Position numbers and translations under genes: made by a program. From IMG/VR virus record IMGVR_UViG_3300013126_000311, positions 1 through 20,451 of that record: 20,451 nt of DNA; one strand, written 5' to 3'. The notes beneath the pieces are model-generated. The model ran no database searches and was not told where the DNA came from. It worked only from the letters and a program-made list of their open reading frames with translations. Source of the stretch: a virus. Below, piece after piece: positions 1 through 8,153 of this stretch. Each line of letters starts with the position of its first letter. Position 1 is the first letter of the stretch.

Positions 1-224
1 CCAACAGCCGCCAAATCTTCTCTCTGCATGTTAAACGGGAGAAGGTCAATCTCAACACCCTTGTACACATTTATGTCGAGCATTTTCCTTGCGTCGTCCA
101 TTGCCTTTTGAGCTGCTGCTTCTGCCGCTTTTATTCTTGCGCTTTGCTCCGCTGCCTGGGCAAATGACATAGCCGAACCGGCTATTGATGTTCCTGCTGC
201 GATAGCTGCTGTTACACTTGGCAT
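1..224 (-). CDS. Conserved crAss-like virion protein, N-terminal part (runs off left edge)
   Basis: Only the first 74 residues lie inside the window. The sequence opens with a small-residue, weakly hydrophobic stretch (about residues 4-22), then an Ala-rich helical segment with AAEAAAQKAMDDARKMLD, then VYKGVEIDLLPFNMQRED. The combination of an AMxxARKxLDxN-like helix with a following LPFNMQRE-like motif is, from memory, a recurrent N-terminus of a virion protein encoded near the tail genes of crAss-like phages. Its exact structural role is not clear to me. ATG at 224 is one base after the TAA of the upstream GNAT-like gene, so the two are probably translated from one message. There is no Shine-Dalgarno site; the leader is A-rich. 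The total length is unknown. Confidence 0.7.
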   Translation of the reverse strand, partial: MPSVTAAIAAGTSIAGSAMSFAQAAEQSARIKAAEAAAQKAMDDARKMLDINVYKGVEIDLLPFNMQREDLAAV

Positions 225-225
225 A

Positions 226-627
226 TTAAATCTTTTTTATTAGTTCTACAAAATTAGTCGCTCCGGCTACATATCCTGCTTCTTTAAATGAGTTCACAAG
301 TGGATTGCTCATCGAGATAGAGTAACACAAAGAGAATCCGGCGACTTTCGCCATATTAGTTAATACCTCAATCAAATAGAGAAGCGCCTCTTTTCTCCCA
401 TCTTTATCCTTGTACTCAAAATTAGAGATAATAAACTCAATCCATGCTATGCCTGAGTTTGTCTGGTACAGGAATCCGGCACATACCGGAACCCCGTTAT
501 CGATAACCATAATGCCACCCTTGCCATTATCAGGAAGAATCTCCCTCAATGGAGGAGTCCATCTCCAGTCGCTCCACCACTTGGATAGCATATCATAATC
601 TACGTGTTCTAATCTTCGTACTTCCAT
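226..627 (-). CDS. GNAT-like acetyltransferase domain protein
   Basis: This 133-residue protein has the layout of a small GNAT N-acetyltransferase: an N-terminal MEVRRLEHVDYDMLSKWW helix, a central pair of strands (GGIMVIDNGVPVCAGFLYQ, about residues 37-55; AWIEFIISNF, about 61-70), a helix (KEALLYLIEVLTNMAKVAGF) and a C-terminal NSFKEAGYV segment like the last strand and helix of GNATs. From memory, similar proteins sit in the structural blocks of Bacteroidota phages. The classical acetyl-CoA loop (R/QxxGxG/A) is not obvious; YKDKDGRKEA stands where it would be expected, so catalysis is uncertain. The gene lies between the detached muzzle domain (19 bases upstream) and the next virion gene (1 base downstream), so a role in modifying a virion or host component is only a guess. 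A TATCTTTG box and a 10-bp inverted repeat overlap its start. Confidence 0.65.
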   Translation of the reverse strand: MEVRRLEHVDYDMLSKWWSDWRWTPPLREILPDNGKGGIMVIDNGVPVCAGFLYQTNSGIAWIEFIISNFEYKDKDGRKEALLYLIEVLTNMAKVAGFSLCYSISMSNPLVNSFKEAGYVAGATNFVELIKKI

Positions 628-666
628 AATGCAAAGATATTAAAATTTATGGATAGCTTTGCATTA
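627..666 (-). promoter_or_regulatory. 10-bp perfect inverted repeat over the start of the GNAT-like gene
   Basis: TAATGCAAAG at 627-636 and CTTTGCATTA at 657-666 are exact reverse complements separated by 20 A/T-rich bases. In the minus-strand transcript they would form a stem whose left arm is the end of the upstream coding region (stop codon 649-647, in the loop) and whose right arm ends at the first base of the ATG at 627-625. The arm contains most of a TATCTTTG -7-like box (632-639). It could be a protein-binding operator or an RNA hairpin that limits access to the start codon. The pairing is visible; the function is inferred. Confidence 0.5.
632..639 (-). promoter_or_regulatory. TATCTTTG, possible Bacteroidota -7 box before the GNAT-like gene
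   Basis: The minus strand reads TATCTTTG, which fits the Bacteroidota -7 consensus TAnnTTTG. No convincing TTTG -33 box lies 19-21 bases upstream. The box ends 4 bases before the ATG, so a transcript started here would be almost leaderless. It also lies inside an inverted repeat, which may be the real reason for the sequence. Confidence 0.3.
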
Positions 667-1432
667 CTTCAGCGTCAATCATAAATAATTCTTCATTAGC
701 ACTTGACGGATTGAGCGTCATATCAACAATCATTGTTTGTCCGAGGATTCCCATTGACTCTGCCGATCTGTTCTTTATAGCAAAAGCCGGCATTATGACT
801 GACTCAGGAGCATCCGTGGACCCGCTTATTGCAACCATCAATCTAAGCTCGCCTTCTACTACTGTCTGAGATATCCCATCGTATTTTCCAATCCACTTCG
901 TTTCAATCTCATCTATAACATACATGTAATCCCCTACAGATAACTGTTCCGGAACAGCGTATATTGATGCGTCGAAAATAAGCTCATGGTAATTTGCATC
1001 TCCGGTTACATCCGTTGTTGAGCCTATCCCCACAATGTGGCGGGCATCAGCATCGGTTATCACGACACTCGGAACTCCCTCTTCGCCTCTTATGTAGGCA
1101 TAAAAAACGCCTTCCTTCCTCTCGAACATATCAGGCTCAATGAACCCATCAGCTTGCACGTCCGTGCGAACCTCAACACCCCAAGCACTGTCTCCATTCA
1201 ATGATATCGCCTTGAACAGCTTCCTTTTCTCCGGGGAGTCGTTTATTACAGTCCTGATAGTCGAATCTGATTTGACCCCATAAAACGTGTTTACATCTCC
1301 GGAATTATGAAGATACAAATTGCCCTTGTTGAATGAGTAAAATTTCCCATCCATATACACCATGCTCTCAGGGGTGAAAGATAAAAATCTTGACCACCCC
1401 GCTGCGTTTGCTGTTATCGTATTACCTTCCAT
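647..1432 (-). CDS. Detached C-terminal domain of the muzzle/tail stabilization protein
   Basis: This 261-residue protein starts with a short lead, then AAGWSRFLSFTPESMVYMDGK, FYSFNKGNLYLHNSGDVNTFYGV and TIRTVINDSPEKRKLFKAISL. From memory, in one-piece crAss-like muzzle (P22 gp10-like) proteins this GWtSF..ytPE...FYsFk.G.LY.H block follows almost directly after the GGYDPxxNEY motif, in the same polypeptide. Here it is a separate gene. ATG at 1432 is preceded by a perfect AGGAGG (1440-1445) at a 7-base spacing, and it starts 2 bases after the TAA of the muzzle gene in the -1 frame. Its likely role is to complete the distal tail by assembling with the upstream product. Alternatives are an independent tail-tip protein, or a product made by rare frameshifting. 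The family link is strong to me; the split is seen directly. Confidence 0.75.
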   Translation of the reverse strand: MEGNTITANAAGWSRFLSFTPESMVYMDGKFYSFNKGNLYLHNSGDVNTFYGVKSDSTIRTVINDSPEKRKLFKAISLNGDSAWGVEVRTDVQADGFIEPDMFERKEGVFYAYIRGEEGVPSVVITDADARHIVGIGSTTDVTGDANYHELIFDASIYAVPEQLSVGDYMYVIDEIETKWIGKYDGISQTVVEGELRLMVAISGSTDAPESVIMPAFAIKNRSAESMGILGQTMIVDMTLNPSSANEELFMIDAEVMQSYP

Positions 1433-1434
1433 AT

Positions 1435-4400
1435 TTAAACCTCCTGTAATGGGATTACTTCTATAACAACGCTATTTTCGTTTATCAAAATTACAATTCC
1501 GGCTGTGGGTAGATATATATAACCAGAGCCTTGATAGTCCGCAGTTTTATCGACACCGTACAAGTCAAGATACATAGTATCGTCGATGTCAGGTATGTCT
1601 GCGCTTCCGTCGAAATACATCACATCAAGGCTACTACTATTAATAGCTTCATCCTGATACTGCTTAACAGGAGTTGCTTGAATCGCCTTTAACTCATTCC
1701 CGCATCCAACCGCAACGTCCGTAACCACGCTGTCTAATCCTATTGAGATATATCCGCTTCCGTACTTATAATTACCAGCAGGTGTCCCGTTCCCTGGGCG
1801 TACCAATTTAGTGACATACAAAGGGTCTATATAAATAGTATCTCCAACAGAAGGAGTGCCATCGACACCGGGATGATTGTAATACACCGTATCGAACGGG
1901 GCTATACACGCACTTGATTGTGTTTTATTTGATGATGATGACTTGAACCCGATTGGAGCGGAAACAGCTGAGCATGCGGTAACAACGTCAGCCCATCCAT
2001 TTTCATCAACCTCGGTATAAGAGTCAGACATTCTTATAACAGAATTAATCACAGGAGAGCTTCCAAATGGGTCGTCAAACATGAACGTTCCATCAGATAT
2101 AGACCCGCCGTCCATAGCGTAGAAATACTTAGTATCATTCAGCTCAGCTTCATCGCAAGGAGAAGCTTCTTCTGTTACTTTCATTTGGAATGACGGCAAG
2201 ACCTGTGGGCATGCCGGAGTTACCGTGAAATTCGTCCCATCACACAAAACATATATCCTCAACATAACCACATTCTCTTCTGTGGTTAAAACAGGGACTC
2301 CGACAAAATACCCGGTTGAAGATAAACTATCCAGTATGTATTTCTGTCCTTCATTAATAGTAATAAGCTCATTCGGCATACTACGAAATTCACCTGCCAG
2401 GAACTCGAAAACAGGAAGCGAGTATGATCCGGCTACCTCGCAAACCCCTATCTCATCTTTACCTATAAACACGGGAGCGTTATCAACGTCCGACTTCGCG
2501 ATACCATATCCAATCCATGATACTTTTGATATCCTGCTACCTGATGGATATGTGTATGCCATCACTCCAATGACACCAGAAGCAGAGTCTATTTTTATAT
2601 TGACAGGCATATGTCCGACATTCCCGCCGGTGTTTATTTTTATGTCGTAAATTCCCTTGTTAGCTCCGAGAACAACAAGGTCATCATCGCACTCAAGATG
2701 GCATCCGGGGCATTGAGATGTTGCGATACGGACATAGTCCTTAATCCTTACGACAGAAATACTATCAGAAAAATACTTGTCTTTGAATGGCAGGTTGCCA
2801 TTGTAGTCTTCTGCGTAGAATAAAGCAGTAGCTTTATCTATGGTATTCGCGTTTATATGATAAAATTCTGTAGCCGCGCAACACAGGGATGCATCGGAGT
2901 CTGATGATGATAATTCAACTTCCTTAATGGTTCTGAAGTCATAGACTAAGTAAATCACGTCGCTATCTCCAACCCCTACAGTCCCTTCTACTCCATCATT
3001 GTTATTTGAGCTAATGGCTATTGACTCAGCAAGCCCATCGAGTAACTCGGCCAAAGACAAGCTGTCGTTATCTGACTGAAACACCGCTATTCTTCTCGGC
3101 ATAGACGTAAATCCGCCAGCGGTAACGCCGGAGACTCCGATATACAAAGTGGAGTCATCTGTAGGGATTGAAGCGTACCCAACAGTTCCTGTTACCGTTT
3201 TCTCGAATGATGTATTTAGCGCATAATTTCCAACTACGACAGAGAACGAAGATTCGCTTCTCGGCGAGATATAATCCCCGTCTCTGTAGCTAAAATACAC
3301 GGAAGCTGACTTGTCCTCGTCATCATTACTCGTCATCACGAAGGTTTTAATTTTCCTTGTGCGAGGGATAAGGCATCCGACATTGAATTGAACAAACGCA
3401 TCTTCCTCCGGATCAAAAATCTCAACATCAACCCATCCCTGGTTTGCATTGTCTATGGTTACAGTAATTGTATCCCTATCTCCTGACTGAGCTGTAATAG
3501 GGCTCTCCATCCCTGTTACGAGGATTTTTACTGTATCGTTGGCGCTTTGTATGTAATAAAAGAAATCGACACTGCCCTCTCCTTTTTCAATGTAATATCT
3601 TTTTGTAAATGATGTGTCGTCCTGATTTACAACGACAGCCTCTGTATCCCCGCACTGTCCACTAATCTCATCAGCAGGCTTACTTATCTCTGTAAATGAA
3701 ACCGTGTACTCATTTACATGAGGGTCATACCCGCCGAGTATTATTTTCCCTTCGCTCCCGGATAACTTCTCGCGGAACCATTGAGTCATATACATATCTG
3801 ACATAATCGTTAGCTTGTCGTTTGAGTATGACTGTCCTTCCACCTTGATAACAGCGCCCCTCCTTTGGTCGACAAAGAATATGGACGATGCAAAACTGCA
3901 AAAGCTTTCCGGATTTACCGTTCCAAATTCCTCAATTCTTGCTATCTGAGTTCCAAGCACCTCTGGGATAGAAGCGACGCTACCACCATCAACAGAGTCT
4001 GATAAAAGATTCTTTCCGGTCAGAACATACGATATTTTATTCTCCTGAATAACCATAACGTCAGTGCCCCTGCCATGGGCGACCATAACCGGTCCAAAAG
4101 ACTCCTCAAGATGCTTATAATTCAACAGTCCGGATACAAATTGATTTAATTTGTCTGTGTTCGTGTCATCGTTATATGTACCACTCCATGTCCCGTCTGC
4201 AAATCTATCCACTCTCTTGACATCCGTATAAGCAGTAGCATAAGCCCTGTTTCCCAGATAAAACCTCCTCCCTGCTAAAGAGTCTTTTATTTTGAAGCTC
4301 TCTACGCCATTCCCGAAGCTGATACAATTAAAGTCGTCAAGACCTATAACACAAGCAGTGCCATTTGACAAATTTTGATTAGTTATATTGCCATAATGCT

Positions 4401-7257
4401 CTCCTGTTGTCTTATTGATTAAGAATGACTGAGACACTTCATAAAAAATTCCATTATCAACATTAGCAGCTTTTGTCTCGAATATAAACGATGTAATTCC
4501 GGACAGATACATTTGTATGTCGATGGACACAAGCGAGCGGCGCGAGTTCTCATACAGAACGCCGTTGCACATAGTAACACCCATCATATTAAGCGTTAAC
4601 TTACCATCTTCTAATACAAAGTAAAAAACATTATTCTTATCGGCATTCTCAGATTTCCATGCATTTATATTTCCCTCTGCCTCTGCCAGCGTATATGGAG
4701 CGTAGACATTATTCGTCAATACGCCAGGTTTATATACGCAGCTTAGCGGAGGCTTAGCTATATCACCAACAATGGAAGTTCCTGTGTTTAATATAGACGA
4801 AATACCTTCACCCTCCCAAAACCTCATGAAATCGTCATAATTTCTTGAAGCTCTGAATGTTTTAAATAAATCATACGACCTTTTCTCACAACTACCAGTT
4901 CCTTCTCTGGTAGACGAGATGCTCATTTTTATAATACTTCCCTCCGGAATTGGAACGTTTCCGCTCGCATCGTATAATGGGTATGACAAAAATGGGCAAA
5001 TATACGAATTGTTTATATCTATGAGTGCGGTATCCGTAACCGTTGTCTTTTTCCCCGGTGTAAATATAGTGCTATCCGTTACGTTCAGCCCACTTGACGC
5101 CAATTTTATGTAAGTTCCGGACGGGATTACTTTGCCTTGTATTCCAATAAAATTTTCTTCCTGGTCTTTCTTCTCAAGAACCTGAACCTCGATAAGCGAT
5201 TTTGTAGCGCCATAAGAGTCAGACTTAACAATGAGGTAATCATCCTCCTTCACCTTCCTTGCATTCTCTCCCGTCAAAAGGAAGTACGCAAACTTACTGG
5301 CCGGGTCATTGAAAAAGAATGAGCTAAAAACATTCTCATACGATCCGGCCGACTCTCTGATTGCAAACTTAAATCCGTGAGCCCATTCAGGCGCTCTTTG
5401 CGTGTCCGGGATAATGACTTTTGCAGTATTTTTACTTGCTGACTTACCCGCATCAATAAAGAATGATGAACCTTGCCCAACGAGAGCTGGCGTACTTCTT
5501 CCGTATTTATCAAAATAAATCATCCCAACCTGATAGCTTCTATTACTCTTCAGACTTTTAGTTGGAGCTGGATTCTTTACCTTAACCGTAGCTGTCGATA
5601 TCGACAAATACCAAACAATGTATTTCGATGGGGTGTCAATATACTGCATGGCAGGTATTTGTATCCCTATGACGCTTGACCCCTGTGACGCAATTATTTT
5701 GGCCGGCTCTTTAATCGTGCTGATTCCGGATGCAGTCTTATTAAAATCCCCAAGACTATCCGGCATTATGCTATTGAAAACATCCGTAAAAGTCCCAACG
5801 GCTACCTTTGATAAGTCCGTATTTATGTTCTGAGCGGTTCCAATAGCGCTCTTAAATTCAGAGCTTTGAGCAAACTCAAACACGCTTGCGTAATTCCCGG
5901 CTAACACTATAGAGTAAGCTACAACGATTGCGGATGATGGGGGCTCCGGAGCTACCGCTCCGCCTATAAGAGCGTATGATCCGGACACAACATCAAGCTG
6001 TATCGTAATCACATTTCCAGCGATTAACGATATTCCGCTTAAATCCATGTTAAATACACTATTCTCTTTGTATCCGGAGACTCCCAGGTTATAATTCGCT
6101 CCGGCCTTTACAACGCCAATGCTCGTTTCGCTTGTAGACACGGGAGATGCTGAAAAATTAACATTAATCGGGAAGCCAAATTTATCAATCAAATCAAAAC
6201 CATCTGAATAGTTCCAGTAAGACAACCTGTTACCCATATAAGTCTGAGCCTCGGCTTTAAACGGAACATTGTCATACAGCCTTAATATCTCATAATCAGG
6301 TAGCACTGATACATATTTATCTTCATCAAATAATACTACCTTTGACGTGTTGTCAGGAATCCCCAGCTTCACTTTGTTTATTTTGCTGATTACATAGATA
6401 GTCGGTGTATCTGCATACTTAAACAATAGCTCTATTTCAGCCACATTTGCCGGACCTGAGTTGTATGTTATCTTAACTCCGGTGGCGGCGTTAATCATCC
6501 CTTTGTTTGTGGCATCGTCATCATCAAGGTCAAAAACAGCAGGGTAAAACGCCGGCAATGTGAATTGTGATGTAGCCGAGTATTGACCGTTGAAATATTT
6601 GTAGCGATACGCAAAACAATAAGTCTTATCGCGCATAAAAGAGTCCTCCCTTACTGTATAGTCAGGCGTAATCACCGGAGCCTGTAATGGGGGTGCTTTA
6701 ATAACAAGAATATCGTCTTCTGTTGAATAAGAGTACGTCTTTGATAAAACGATCTGCCTCGGCTCGTTAATACCGTCAGTGAAATACATAACCCCATCAA
6801 CGATATTAATGGCTGAAATCCTTCTGTTTTTGTTGAACTTTAAGATGGTGTCAGATTCAACGCCGGGCTCAAGCAGGGCAGTGCTAACTATAACGTACTT
6901 TAGGTTATAATTGTTCCTGGCATTTGCGCCAACAATCATATCTGTTTTATACTCGAGCTGTTCAACGCCGTATGTGCGAGTGTCTGTTACCAACCAATAG
7001 ATGTGCCCGGTCTCTTCATCTGCGATACTTCCAACACAAACAGCATCATCGCTGAGCTCTGTGAATGTAGGCGTAGCGATAACAGACATCTTACTGTTAC
7101 CGACAACTGGCTTAACAACTCCGGAGTTGTCAGTCGAACCGTCTCCGACTTGTATGTTTACGGCGTCAATATACTGACCGTCCGGAACAAGGCGTTCATC
7201 AAAACTCTTGTTCATTATGCCTTTAGTGAAATTTCTTGATATTTTACCTGATGCCAT
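1435..7257 (-). CDS. Giant tail muzzle/stabilization protein (P22 gp10-like, crAss type)
   Basis: This 1940-residue protein is the largest gene in the window. Its N-terminus (NFTKGIMNKSFDERLVPDGQ, then YIDAVNIQVG) and the motifs ADEETGHIYWLVTD, ILKFNKNRRISAINIVDG and VMYFTDGINEPRQI are hallmarks, as I remember them, of the crAss-like stabilization/muzzle protein that closes the short tail. The body runs to about residue 1190 and ends in IILGGYDPHVNEYTVSF. The remaining 745 residues are an acidic, Ser/Gly-rich, beta-type extension with Ig-like strands, a CPGCHLEC cluster (residues about 1516-1523) and three degenerate repeats near the end. A domain that normally follows the GGYDP motif is encoded by the next gene. 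I place the start at ATG 7257, overlapping the upstream TGA as TGATG; a GTG one codon earlier is possible. Position after two ring-type genes supports a tail role. Confidence 0.85.
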   Translation of the reverse strand: MASGKISRNFTKGIMNKSFDERLVPDGQYIDAVNIQVGDGSTDNSGVVKPVVGNSKMSVIATPTFTELSDDAVCVGSIADEETGHIYWLVTDTRTYGVEQLEYKTDMIVGANARNNYNLKYVIVSTALLEPGVESDTILKFNKNRRISAINIVDGVMYFTDGINEPRQIVLSKTYSYSTEDDILVIKAPPLQAPVITPDYTVREDSFMRDKTYCFAYRYKYFNGQYSATSQFTLPAFYPAVFDLDDDDATNKGMINAATGVKITYNSGPANVAEIELLFKYADTPTIYVISKINKVKLGIPDNTSKVVLFDEDKYVSVLPDYEILRLYDNVPFKAEAQTYMGNRLSYWNYSDGFDLIDKFGFPINVNFSASPVSTSETSIGVVKAGANYNLGVSGYKENSVFNMDLSGISLIAGNVITIQLDVVSGSYALIGGAVAPEPPSSAIVVAYSIVLAGNYASVFEFAQSSEFKSAIGTAQNINTDLSKVAVGTFTDVFNSIMPDSLGDFNKTASGISTIKEPAKIIASQGSSVIGIQIPAMQYIDTPSKYIVWYLSISTATVKVKNPAPTKSLKSNRSYQVGMIYFDKYGRSTPALVGQGSSFFIDAGKSASKNTAKVIIPDTQRAPEWAHGFKFAIRESAGSYENVFSSFFFNDPASKFAYFLLTGENARKVKEDDYLIVKSDSYGATKSLIEVQVLEKKDQEENFIGIQGKVIPSGTYIKLASSGLNVTDSTIFTPGKKTTVTDTALIDINNSYICPFLSYPLYDASGNVPIPEGSIIKMSISSTREGTGSCEKRSYDLFKTFRASRNYDDFMRFWEGEGISSILNTGTSIVGDIAKPPLSCVYKPGVLTNNVYAPYTLAEAEGNINAWKSENADKNNVFYFVLEDGKLTLNMMGVTMCNGVLYENSRRSLVSIDIQMYLSGITSFIFETKAANVDNGIFYEVSQSFLINKTTGEHYGNITNQNLSNGTACVIGLDDFNCISFGNGVESFKIKDSLAGRRFYLGNRAYATAYTDVKRVDRFADGTWSGTYNDDTNTDKLNQFVSGLLNYKHLEESFGPVMVAHGRGTDVMVIQENKISYVLTGKNLLSDSVDGGSVASIPEVLGTQIARIEEFGTVNPESFCSFASSIFFVDQRRGAVIKVEGQSYSNDKLTIMSDMYMTQWFREKLSGSEGKIILGGYDPHVNEYTVSFTEISKPADEISGQCGDTEAVVVNQDDTSFTKRYYIEKGEGSVDFFYYIQSANDTVKILVTGMESPITAQSGDRDTITVTIDNANQGWVDVEIFDPEEDAFVQFNVGCLIPRTRKIKTFVMTSNDDEDKSASVYFSYRDGDYISPRSESSFSVVVGNYALNTSFEKTVTGTVGYASIPTDDSTLYIGVSGVTAGGFTSMPRRIAVFQSDNDSLSLAELLDGLAESIAISSNNNDGVEGTVGVGDSDVIYLVYDFRTIKEVELSSSDSDASLCCAATEFYHINANTIDKATALFYAEDYNGNLPFKDKYFSDSISVVRIKDYVRIATSQCPGCHLECDDDLVVLGANKGIYDIKINTGGNVGHMPVNIKIDSASGVIGVMAYTYPSGSRISKVSWIGYGIAKSDVDNAPVFIGKDEIGVCEVAGSYSLPVFEFLAGEFRSMPNELITINEGQKYILDSLSSTGYFVGVPVLTTEENVVMLRIYVLCDGTNFTVTPACPQVLPSFQMKVTEEASPCDEAELNDTKYFYAMDGGSISDGTFMFDDPFGSSPVINSVIRMSDSYTEVDENGWADVVTACSAVSAPIGFKSSSSNKTQSSACIAPFDTVYYNHPGVDGTPSVGDTIYIDPLYVTKLVRPGNGTPAGNYKYGSGYISIGLDSVVTDVAVGCGNELKAIQATPVKQYQDEAINSSSLDVMYFDGSADIPDIDDTMYLDLYGVDKTADYQGSGYIYLPTAGIVILINENSVVIEVIPLQEV
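1438..2160 (-). repeat. Three degenerate protein-level repeats at the end of the muzzle protein
   Basis: Three segments of the muzzle C-terminus share one pattern: DTKYFYAMDGGSISDGTFMF (from about residue 1708), DTVYYN..GTPSVGDTIYID (about 1788) and DVMYFDGSADIPDIDDTMYL (about 1878). The second and third are each followed by a YGSGYI/YQGSGYI segment and a V-rich strand; the first has only a weak counterpart. The first two end in a Cys. The unit is roughly 65-90 residues. The pattern D-x-x-Y-[FY]...GD-T-[IM]-Y-x-D...G-x-G-Y-I resembles small beta repeats I associate with surface and tail proteins of Bacteroidota and their phages. DNA identity is low, so the duplications are old. A role in receptor or glycan contact is inference. 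Confidence 0.55.
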
Positions 7258-8153
7258 CACTTTATAGTTTTAGAAGCTCCACGCACATTCATAAGCAATC
7301 TACCGGGGTGCATATTACTCATCCTTAATTTTGCGTTCCGAAGAAGGGCGCTTTTCTCTTTTCTTGCCCTCACAACAATATACTCCTGAACCCCGAGCTT
7401 TGATTTTAATATCTCGTAGTTTATGTAGGCATAAATAAATGCCTCAAAGAACTTATTTACCGATATGTTTGTGTTATCTCCACGCTCCATTCCGTCGCTT
7501 ATATACTCGAGGATACACGTCTCTCCGCTGACATTAGAGCTAAAGTCAATAACCCCGAGCTTTTTATTAATCCTGAAAGTGGGGTTGGCGTTTGCAGTCT
7601 CTGAGTTAGAGCCATATCTACCTCCAACGCTAATGCCATAATGCCAGTTGCCATCAATATATCTACCAGGAAGCTCATTCTCATTAAAGCTCCTGTTCAT
7701 GTAGATATCGTTCATGTCGCCCGATATTCTGTCGTTATTCATCTGAGTGTCGTACTCTTTGATAACATATCCATCTTCATCGAAAACGAGCTCACCACCA
7801 GAGACCTTGTATTTTTCTGACGTAATAGCTCTTATGTTTTCACTCAAAGGCATCAGTGTATGATCCTTATAGATAGATATTCTAACCCAATTTACATAGT
7901 CCGGTGGGAGGACAACCTTCAGCATGTCTGATATGGTAGTCTCAAGAACCTTCAGCTCTTTAGCTGCGTCATAATGCAACTCCTGAATAGCCCTTTTTGC
8001 GTGGAATAATATCAAATTCCTTTCGACATTGTTCACCAACTGGTGATTTCCGGTATATCCTATCTGGAAGCCAGAAACGATATCAACAAGTGATATATAC
8101 TGATATGAGCCCGACGACCCGTCGTAGTATTGCTCGTCTGTTATATACGCCAT
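7257..8153 (-). CDS. Ring/connector-type structural protein, crAss-like
   Basis: This 298-residue protein has an N-terminal half that I recognise as conserved in crAss-like and related Bacteroidota phages: YYDGSSGSYQYISLVDIVSG, then VERNLILFHAKRAIQELHYD, then LKVVLPPDYVNWVRISIY. The C-terminal half contains FFEAFIYAYINYEILKSK and a basic ARKEKSALLRNAKLRMSN helix. In crAss-like virions, proteins encoded between capsid and muzzle genes form stacked rings joining portal to tail; this is the most likely role, but I cannot say which ring. The start ATG overlaps the upstream TAA as TAATG, and the stop TGA overlaps the muzzle ATG, so the three tail genes are tightly coupled. No catalytic motif or membrane segment is seen. 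Confidence 0.7.
   Translation of the reverse strand: MAYITDEQYYDGSSGSYQYISLVDIVSGFQIGYTGNHQLVNNVERNLILFHAKRAIQELHYDAAKELKVLETTISDMLKVVLPPDYVNWVRISIYKDHTLMPLSENIRAITSEKYKVSGGELVFDEDGYVIKEYDTQMNNDRISGDMNDIYMNRSFNENELPGRYIDGNWHYGISVGGRYGSNSETANANPTFRINKKLGVIDFSSNVSGETCILEYISDGMERGDNTNISVNKFFEAFIYAYINYEILKSKLGVQEYIVVRARKEKSALLRNAKLRMSNMHPGRLLMNVRGASKTIK

Noticed and set aside
1433-1440. TTTAAAT as a programmed -1 slippery site fusing the muzzle to its detached domain
   Set aside because: The heptamer is out of phase with the muzzle frame (which reads GTT TAA), so normal tandem slippage would not work; independent initiation from AGGAGG is simpler. Rare fusion is kept only as a test in the findings.
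2225-2650. 141-codon open frame on the plus strand
   Set aside because: It lies entirely antisense within the muzzle gene, without homology that I recognise or a start region.
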